The notes beneath the pieces are model-generated. The model searched no databases. It saw only the letters and a list, made by a program, of their open reading frames with translations, and had not been told where the DNA came from. A stretch of 64,000 nt of DNA from Azoarcus indigens (GTDB lineage Bacteria; Pseudomonadota; Gammaproteobacteria; Burkholderiales; Rhodocyclaceae), in NCBI RefSeq assembly GCF_004361735.1, contig NZ_SNVV01000003.1:186001-250000 (forward strand), given 5' to 3'. Shown one piece after another: positions 48,731-56,000 of this stretch. The position numbers were made by a program, and so were the translations under genes. The number at the start of each line of letters is the position of its first letter. The stretch's first letter is position 1.

Positions 48731-49127
48731 GCTGGAGCCAGAAGCAGACTCCGTGCCACGCGCTCCCGCCCGGGCTCCGCCGCGCCCTTATTGGGTTTGC
48801 AGCGCCAAGGCGGGGGGGAAGAAGCCTGCGCGAAGCAGTAATTTTTTCCCAGGCTGGACGAAGTTACACGCCAGCCGGCACGAGCTTCCCGGCATGCCGG
48901 GACGGGATGAAACCGGCCTGCGGGGCACATCGATTGCCCCTTCGGACAGGTTCGCCGAACCTTGATCGAGGCGCAGCGCAGCCCTGCCGGAAAGAACATC
49001 GCCGCAAACAGCCCTTACGCCGGTCCGCAGCCCAAACAAGGCCAGTCCTGGGAGGCCCCATGCCCCTTGCCACCCGCGAGCCTCCGCCACGCCCCCGGCC
49101 CCTGGCCTCCTCCGCGGGGACAGGGCG
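48731..49127. other. Gene-poor gap with a 16-base perfect palindrome
   Basis: No convincing gene is seen in these 397 bases; frames on both strands look like GC-driven artefacts. TCCCGGCATGCCGGGA (48887-48902) is a perfect palindrome without spacer and could be an operator or a recombination or repeat remnant. Confidence 0.4.
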
Positions 49128-49703
49128 ATGAGCCCGCCGGCCGACGCCCGCGCGGTGCAGCCGGCGAACCGCGCGGTCTTCATCGATGAAGCCGGAGTGC
49201 TGCTGCATCCAGGCTGCGGCACGCTGCGAGCCGATGCCGGGCCCGCGCTGGCGCGGCTGCAGCGCGCCGGCTACCGGCTGGTGCTGATCGCCGCCCCGGA
49301 TGCCGGCACTGCCGGCGAGCCCTGTGCGGTACCGCCCGTCGGCGCGCTGGCCGAAGCGCTGTCCCCGCACGGCGTCGTGCTCGACGCAAGTTATCGCTGC
49401 CCGCATGCGAAGCCGGCTGGCTGCGACTGCTGCCTGCCCGGCCCCAGCCTGCTGCTGCAGGCGGCGGAGGAGCTCGGGCTGGCGCTGAAACGCAGCTGGC
49501 TCATCGGCGACACCCCGGACGACATCGAGGCCGGCAGGCGCGCCGGCTGTCGCACGGTACTGCTGGATCTGGAAGCGGAAACGTCACCGCTGTGCCAGCC
49601 GGAGCATGTGGCCGCCAGCCTCACCGAAGCGGTGGCGGACATCCTCTCCACCCCGCCCGGCGCCCGCGGCGGACAGGCGGGGATAGAGGAGTGGACCGAC
49701 TGA
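49128..49703 (+). CDS. HAD-superfamily GmhB-like protein lacking the second catalytic Asp
   Basis: A 191-residue HAD-fold protein resembling the GmhB/HisB-N branch (D-glycero-D-manno-heptose bisphosphate phosphatase type). The C-terminal motif LIGDTPDDIEAGRRAGC is intact. The zinc-type Cys/His cluster reads YRCPHAKPAGCDCCLPGP, close to the GmhB pattern. Motif I, normally DxDG(T/V), reads VFIDEAGVL: Asp20 is kept, but the second Asp, the general acid, is Ala22. Activity is therefore doubtful, or the protein has another role. It begins 397 bases after the small membrane gene, with no obvious operon partner. Confidence 0.75.
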   Translation: MSPPADARAVQPANRAVFIDEAGVLLHPGCGTLRADAGPALARLQRAGYRLVLIAAPDAGTAGEPCAVPPVGALAEALSPHGVVLDASYRCPHAKPAGCDCCLPGPSLLLQAAEELGLALKRSWLIGDTPDDIEAGRRAGCRTVLLDLEAETSPLCQPEHVAASLTEAVADILSTPPGARGGQAGIEEWTD

Positions 49704-49846
49704 GCAGCCGAGCAGCCTGCCTTCAGCCAGCCGGGAACGGGCGCCGGCCGGCTGAGGGCGGAGGGATCCTGGCCTCGGCCGGCCGCCATCGCCTGCTCGA
49801 CCGGCTTGACGAAGGTGACGGAGCGCCTGGCCCCGCCACGGCAGCG

Positions 49847-51601
49847 CTAGCCCGCTCCCCCTTTGCCTCCGCCGCCGCCCCGCGGCTCGGTTTCCACCTT
49901 GGGCGGTGGCGCCACGTTGCCCGCCTCCTGCTCCGCCAGTTCGGCCGCCTTGCGGCCGCCACGGCGTACGCCGGCCCCGGCCCGGCGAGGGCCTGCCAGC
50001 GTCTCCACCACCGCCACAGCCACCGTCTCCGGCATCTTCTTCCGGCCGCGGCCGGCGCCAGCGCCTCCCTCCCCTTCCTTGGCACCCTTGCCGCGGCCTT
50101 TCGCCTGGCTCCCCCTTCCGTCCTTCCCCTCGTCCTGCTCTTCCAGCATGGACCGGTACAAGCGCAGATAGCCGCGGGCGCTGGTGCTCCAGCCGAAGTC
50201 GCAGCTCATGCCGTTGCGCTGCAGCTGCACCCAGGCCGCCGGCTCGGCGCGTACCGCCGCCACCCGGTCCACCGTGGCGATCAACGCCTGGGCGGTCGGA
50301 TCGTCGAAGACGAAGCCGGTGGCCTCGCCGGTCTCCAGCCCGGCCGGGGTGTAATCGCCCACCGAGTCCGCCAGGCCGCCGGTGGCACGCACGATGGGCG
50401 GCGTGCCATAGCGCTGGCTGTACATCTGGTTGAGGCCGCAGGGCTCGAAGCGGGAGGGCATCAGGAAGGCGTCGGCACCGGCCTCGATGCGGTGCGCCAG
50501 CGCCTCGTCGAAGCCTATCTTCACCGCCACCTTGCCCGGCCATTCCTTCTCCGCCGCCAGCAGCGCGTTCTCCAGCTTCTCTTCGCCGCTGCCCAGCACC
50601 GCCAGTTGCACCGGCCGCCCCAGCAACTCCGGCAGGGCCTCCAGCACCAGGTCCACGCCCTTCTGGTCGGTGAGGCGGCTGACGATGCCCAGCAGCAGCA
50701 CCGCGTCGTCCTGCTCCAGCCCCATCTGTGCCTGCAACGCGCGCTTGTTGTCCGCCTTGGCCGCCAGGCTGTCGGCGTCGTAGTTGCTGACGAGGTGGGG
50801 ATCGGTGGCCGGATTCCAGATGTCGGTGTCTATGCCGTTGAGGATGCCGCTCACGCGCGCGCTGCGGGTCTGCAGCAGGCCCTGCATGCCACAGCCCAGG
50901 TGCTCGCCCAGGATTTCTCCAGCATAGGTGGGGCTGACGGTAACGATGCGGTCGGCGTAGTACAGGCCGGCCTTGAGAAAGGACATATGGCCCCAGTACT
51001 CCACCCCCTCCACGCCCAGTGCGGAGTCCGGCAGGCCCAGCGCCGGGCCATTGTCCAGCGGGAAGATGCCCTGGAAGGCGAGGTTGTGAATGGCGACCAC
51101 GCTGGGCGCCGGCCCCTCCAGGCCGAGCTTGAGGTAGGCCGGCGCCAGCGCCGCCGGCCAGTCGTTGCAGTGGAGCACGTCCGGCCGCCAGCCGAGCGGG
51201 CTCCCTGCGCTCGCCAGCTGGGCGGCGACGCGCGACAGCAGGCCGAAGCGCAGCACGTTGTCGGCATAGTCCAGGCCGTGGGCGTCCTGGTAGGGCCCGC
51301 CGCTGCGGGTGTACAGCGCCGGGCAATCCAGCAGCAGCGCCGGCACGCCGCTGGGCAGCTTGCCACGCAGCAGGCCGGCCGCCGGCAGCCCCGCCTCGGC
51401 CTCGAAAGCCGCCACCCGACGCAGGCCCTTCGCTTGCTCCAGCACGCTCGGGTAGGCGGGCATCAACACCCGCACATCCACCCCGAGGCCGAGCAGCGCG
51501 GCGGGCAGGCCGGCACTGACCTCGCCCAGGCCGCCGGTCTTGGCCCAAGGGGCGCATTCCGGGGTAACGAAAAGGATCTGCAGGGTACTGTTCTTGCTCA
51601 T
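49847..51601 (-). CDS. glgA: Glycogen synthase with Gly/Lys-rich C-terminal extension
   Basis: A 584-residue GT5 starch/glycogen synthase that adds glucose from ADP-glucose to alpha-1,4-glucan. The N-terminal ADP-glucose loop is KTGGLGEV (about residue 21), HCNDWPAAL and the C-terminal RFEPCGLNQMYSQRYGTPPIV (catalytic Glu) are intact, as is GIVSRLTDQKGVDL. The catalytic part ends near residue 485 (YLRLYRSMLEE). A tail of about 100 residues follows, rich in Gly, Lys, Arg and Glu (KGRGKGAKEGEGG, AGAGRGRKK, GGRKAAELAEQEAGNV). Usual GlgA proteins have about 480 residues. It is divergent from glucokinase, with only 62 bases between the starts. Confidence 0.95.
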   Translation of the reverse strand: MSKNSTLQILFVTPECAPWAKTGGLGEVSAGLPAALLGLGVDVRVLMPAYPSVLEQAKGLRRVAAFEAEAGLPAAGLLRGKLPSGVPALLLDCPALYTRSGGPYQDAHGLDYADNVLRFGLLSRVAAQLASAGSPLGWRPDVLHCNDWPAALAPAYLKLGLEGPAPSVVAIHNLAFQGIFPLDNGPALGLPDSALGVEGVEYWGHMSFLKAGLYYADRIVTVSPTYAGEILGEHLGCGMQGLLQTRSARVSGILNGIDTDIWNPATDPHLVSNYDADSLAAKADNKRALQAQMGLEQDDAVLLLGIVSRLTDQKGVDLVLEALPELLGRPVQLAVLGSGEEKLENALLAAEKEWPGKVAVKIGFDEALAHRIEAGADAFLMPSRFEPCGLNQMYSQRYGTPPIVRATGGLADSVGDYTPAGLETGEATGFVFDDPTAQALIATVDRVAAVRAEPAAWVQLQRNGMSCDFGWSTSARGYLRLYRSMLEEQDEGKDGRGSQAKGRGKGAKEGEGGAGAGRGRKKMPETVAVAVVETLAGPRRAGAGVRRGGRKAAELAEQEAGNVAPPPKVETEPRGGGGGKGGAG

Positions 51602-51663
51602 GACGACGTTCTCCAGGCCGCAGGCGGCGGCCTCAATCGCTCCAAGGGAAAAGGAAGGACAAC

Positions 51664-52716
51664 ATGATTCTGTGCGGTGACATCGGCGCCACCAAAAGCC
51701 TGTTCGCGCTCGCCGGGATGCGGGAAGGCGTCATCCACTTCGCCTTCGTGCAGCGCTACGAGAACCGCGCCTGGCCCAGCTTCGCCAGCCTGGTGGACGA
51801 TTTTCTCGCCGCTGGCGCCGCGGCCACTGGCCGGCCGGTGGAGCTGGCCATGGCCGGCTTCGGCATCGCCGGCCCGGTGAGTGCCAGCGGCGTGTGCATG
51901 ACCAATCTCGACTGGCACATCGGCGGCGACTCCCTGCGCACCCTGCTGGGCGGCGCGCCGGCCTGCCTGCTCAACGACTTCGAGGCCAGCGCCTGGGGCA
52001 TAGGCGACCTGCCGCCGGAAGGCCGGCTGACGCTGCAGGCTGGCGAACCGGACACCGCCGCGCCACAGCTGGTGATAGGCGCTGGCTCCGGCCTGGGCGT
52101 GGCCTTCCGCCTGCCCGGCGATGGCGGCGGGCTGCGGGTGCTGCCCGGCGAAGGCGGGCACGTCGGCTTCGCTCCGCGGGATGCCCAGCAGGCGCGGCTG
52201 TGGCAGCACCTGCAGAGGCGCTTCGGCCGCGTCAGCGCGGAACACGTGGTATCCGGGCCCGGGCTGGCGCGCATCTATGAGTGGCTGCTGCCCCAGGGCG
52301 GCGAACGCCCCGCGCTGACCACGCCGGACAGCTCCCCCGCCCGCCCCGCCGGCAACGGCGCCGGGCGCGGCGATGCCGTATGGGAACGGGCGCAGGCGGG
52401 CGACCCGCAGGCGCGCGAGGCGGTGGAGCTGTTCGTCGATGCCTACGGCGCGGTCAGCGGCGACCATGCGCTCAGCGTGCTGGCGCGCGGCGGCGTGTTC
52501 CTCACCGGCGGCATTGGCCCACGGGTGTTGCCGGGCGCCGCTGCCAACCGCTTCCTCGCCGCCTTCCGCGACAAGGGGCCGCATATGGCGCTCATGGCAG
52601 GGCTGCCGGTGTACCTCGTCACTGATGAGCGCTTGCCACTGCTCGGGGCGGCCCGGGCTGCATGGCGGCTGGCGGGGGAAGGGTATGGCAAGGGGGAGAT
52701 GGGGCGCGGGGAGTGA
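51664..52716 (+). CDS. glk: Glucokinase
   Basis: A 350-residue kinase of the bacterial Glk group (not ROK), making glucose 6-phosphate from glucose and ATP. The phosphate loop is CGDIGATKSLFAL, the catalytic Asp lies in LLNDFEASAWG, GAGSGLGVAF is the adenosine/phosphate motif and GEGGHVGFAP the sugar loop. Length and order fit Glk. A low-complexity insert (TTPDSSPARPAGNGAGRG) near residue 220 and a Gly/Lys tail are extra. It is divergent from glgA. Glucose released by trehalose or maltodextrin breakdown would enter metabolism here. Confidence 0.92.
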   Translation: MILCGDIGATKSLFALAGMREGVIHFAFVQRYENRAWPSFASLVDDFLAAGAAATGRPVELAMAGFGIAGPVSASGVCMTNLDWHIGGDSLRTLLGGAPACLLNDFEASAWGIGDLPPEGRLTLQAGEPDTAAPQLVIGAGSGLGVAFRLPGDGGGLRVLPGEGGHVGFAPRDAQQARLWQHLQRRFGRVSAEHVVSGPGLARIYEWLLPQGGERPALTTPDSSPARPAGNGAGRGDAVWERAQAGDPQAREAVELFVDAYGAVSGDHALSVLARGGVFLTGGIGPRVLPGAAANRFLAAFRDKGPHMALMAGLPVYLVTDERLPLLGAARAAWRLAGEGYGKGEMGRGE

Positions 52717-52808
52717 GCGCCGCGTGGAGGGAGAGTATCGGCTGGCAGTGCTGCTTTCAGTGGCTACATCACCCGTCGCCGAAATCCCGTGCAGATGAGC
52801 CAACCGCC

Positions 52809-53033
52809 CCGCCGGGGTTCTCCCTCCTCTCCCCTCGCGGGGGAGGGCTGGGGAGAGGGGGCGCTCCGCCAGGGGCGGCTGCGATCCAGGCTCGCGGACC
52901 TCTCCCCCTCTCCCCCGGCCCCCGCTCCGCGCCCCGGCCCTGTGGCCTGACAGCCGCAGGGCGCTGCGGCGGGCGAAGCAGTGCTTCGCTTTTCCGCCTA
53001 TGCCCCCCGAGAGGATAGGGGAGAAAAGCGCAT
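52809..53033 (+). repeat. Dispersed intergenic repeat, copy A
   Basis: About 225 bases between convergent glk and malQ-treY. Order of blocks: CCCCTCGCGGGGGAGGG, GGAGAGGGGGCGCTCCGCC, GGGGCGGCTGCG, CTCTCCCCCTCTCCCCCGGC, CTCCGCGCCCCGGCCCTG, GGCCTGACAG, then the hairpin GCGAAGCA-G-TGCTTCGC (52973-52989) with TTTT, and a final GGGGAGAAAA. The same blocks recur at 61975-62203. The hairpin plus T run could stop transcription of glk. Confidence 0.85.
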
Positions 53034-53060
53034 TCCCAAGCACTTGCCCGCCCCGCTCCA

Positions 53061-56000
53061 CTACGCCTCTCCTCCGTTATCCCGCACCAGCAAGGCCAGG
53101 GGTAGCGGGCCGAAGACTTCGGCCACCGGCAGCGCTGCCGGGCCCTGCGGTCGGGGCGGGATGCGGCGGCCGGCGATGGCGTCGCGCCAGCCCATGCCTT
53201 CGCGCCGCCAGGGCATGGAGACCAGGGTGCCGGCCCAGGTGGCCGGGTCGCAGATGCGGGCTTCGTTACCGCCAGTGAGGCCGAACAGCAGCCGGGTGGC
53301 GATGACCACCACCGTCTCCCGGCCGAGCACGCGGGCGAAGGCGACCACATGGCGGGCGGCGGGGCCGCGCACGTCCAGCGGCACGTAGCGGCCGCAGCGC
53401 AGGGTGCGCTCGCAGCTCTCCCTCACCGCCAGCGCGCGCCACAGCAGGTAGTGCTTGAGGCGGCCGTCGGCCAGGTTCTCCAGCATTCCGGCCAGGCCGG
53501 CGGCATCGGCGCCATCGGGGAAATCCCGCTGCAGCCCGCTCAGGCGTTCGCGGGCGGCGTCGAAATCCACCGGGCGGCGGTTGTCCGGGTCCACCAGGCT
53601 GAAGTTCCAGCCCTCGCAGCCCTGGTAGATGTCCGGCACGCCAGGGGCGGTGAGCTTGAGCAGCAGCATGCTGAGGCTGTTGTAGGCGCCGTAGCGGGCG
53701 AGCACCGCCTGGAAGGGCTGGAAGTCGGCGAGGAAGCCGGCTTCGTCGGCCAGGGTGCGGCGCACGAAGGTGGCCAGCGCGGCCTCATAGGCGGGCTCGG
53801 GGTTCATCCAGCTGGTATGGCGCTTGGCCTCGCGCACCGCCTTCAGCATGTAGGCCTGGACGCGCTCGACCAGCTCCGCCTTCTCCGCCGCCGCCGGCGG
53901 CTGCCACGGCCAGATGCCGAGCAGGGTCTGGTAGAACAGGTATTCGTCGTTGGCCGAGGGCGCGGCCTGGTCGCCCACGCGGGTCTTGCGCCGCTCGTTG
54001 AGGCGGCGCCAGCGCCGCAGCGCGAGGCGCCAGGCGCCGGGCAGTTCGGAGAGCACGTCGATGCGGGCGCGCACGTCCTCCGAGCGCTTGCTGTCGTGGG
54101 TGGACGACGCCAGCAGGCCGAAGGGGTGGCTGCAGGCGATGCGCTCGTTGGCGATGTGGAAGTCTTCCACGCCGACGCCGAAGGTGCGCGGATCGCCGCC
54201 GACGTCGTTCAGCGACACCAGCCGGTTGTAGCGGTAGAAGGCGGTGTCTTCCATTGCCTTGGCCATCACCGGCGCGGTGAATTGCTGGAAGCGGCGGACG
54301 AAGCGCAGCTTGAGCCGGCGCAGCGCCGCATCCTGCTCGGTGGGGGCGGAGAGCAGCACGTCGCGCACGAAGCGCAGCACGCTGGCGTCGCCCGCCAGGC
54401 CGCGGGCGGCGGCCTCTTCCACCGCGCGCTCGATGTGGCGGCGGTCGGCGGCGGAAACGCCGCGCTCGCTGATGTAGCTGCGGTATACCGGGAAGGCGGC
54501 GATGACCTCGACCAGCGCGCCGCGCAGGCGGCTGCGGGTGAAGTCGCGGGTGCGGCGGTCGCGCTGGGCGATGGCGTGCAGCAGGTAGGCCAGCGTGCCC
54601 AGCTCGCCGGGCAGCGAGTGGGTCATGATGATGTGCTTGGCCTCCAGCAGCACCTCGCTGAAGTTGCGCGATTCGCCGGTGAAGGCGCGGTAGATGCGGT
54701 TGAAGCGCGACTCCTGCACCGGATCCACGAACAGGTTGTTGCTCAGGTTGGCGAAGCGGTAGCCGGTGCCGCCGTGGATGCGCCAGTCCGCCGGCAGTAC
54801 CTCGAACTCGGCGAGGATCTTCTCCACCACCAGGTAGAGGGTGCGGTGCTCGTCGGTCACCGCGGGCCGCGCCGCCTGCTCCTTCCCGCCAGCGCTGGCC
54901 GGCGGCGGGAAGGGGGTGGCCAGGCCGCTGGCAGCGGCGCCCAGGTCGGTCCCCGGCGTGCTCACCGGCTCCGCGCCCTGCACCAGCCCCTCGGGGGAAA
55001 CCGGCGCGCGCAGGAAGGTGCCGGCTTCGGCGTGCTGCCCGTCCCGCAGCGCCGCCTGCGCCGCGGCCCTGGCGCTCGCGCTCCGGTCCGCCCGCGATCT
55101 GCAGCTGGCCTCCGGCCCGTCCAGGGTCTCCTCCGCCGACAGCGACACCGCATTCCACGGTGTGATGCGGGCGTCGCGGGCGGCGTCCGCGTAGCGCGCC
55201 TGCAGGCGGTCGAAATAGGCGGCCGGGTCGGCGAGGCCGTCGGGATGGTCGATGCGCAGCCCGGAAACGCGTCCCTCGGCCACCCAATGCAGGATGCGGG
55301 CGTGGGTGGCTTCGAACACCGCCTCATGCTCCATGCGCAGCGCGGCGAGGTCGTTCACGTCGAAGAAGCGGCGGTAGTTGATGTCGTCCGCCGCCACCCG
55401 CCAGGAGGCGAGGCGGTAGGCCTGGCCAGACAGCAGCGCATCCAGCGCGTCGAAGCTCTCCGGCTCGCCGACGGTGCCCCGGAAGGCCGCCAGCGCCGCC
55501 TCGACCCGCCCGCGCACGCCCGGCAGGCGTTCGTACAGATCGGCCAGCAGCTTCTTGAACACCTCCTTGTTGCGCCTGCGCTCGGCCAGCGCCTCCGCGT
55601 CTTCCACCTCGCGCGGCGGCAGGTGACGCAGGGCCGCGAGCAGGGTTTCCAGTTCCACCTCGTCCCCCTGCTGGCCGTCGCCGCCCTCCTCCCGCGCGCC
55701 AGCCGGGGCGCCGGCCTCCAGGATGGCGGGATAGTCGCGCGGGTCGATGGGGAAGCGGTGCTGGTAGTACTCCACATAGAACTCGCCGCGCTCGGCGGCG
55801 AAGGCCAGCGCCAGCTCGCCGTTCTCCAGCACCAGGCCGTACTGGTCGCCCAGCACCGGCAGCAGCACCTTGCCGCGCAGCTCGGCGAAGGGCGGCTCCC
55901 AGTCGATGTCGAAGTGGTCGGCGTGGGCGGAGGCGGGGCCGTTCTCCAGCACGTCCAGCCACCATTCATTGTCGGCGCCGAGCACGCCGACGTGGTTGGG

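Noticed and set aside
48788-49222. A 144-codon minus-strand frame overlapping the start of the HAD gene
   Set aside because: It has no domain, signal peptide or ribosome site, and it overlaps a gene with recognisable HAD motifs.
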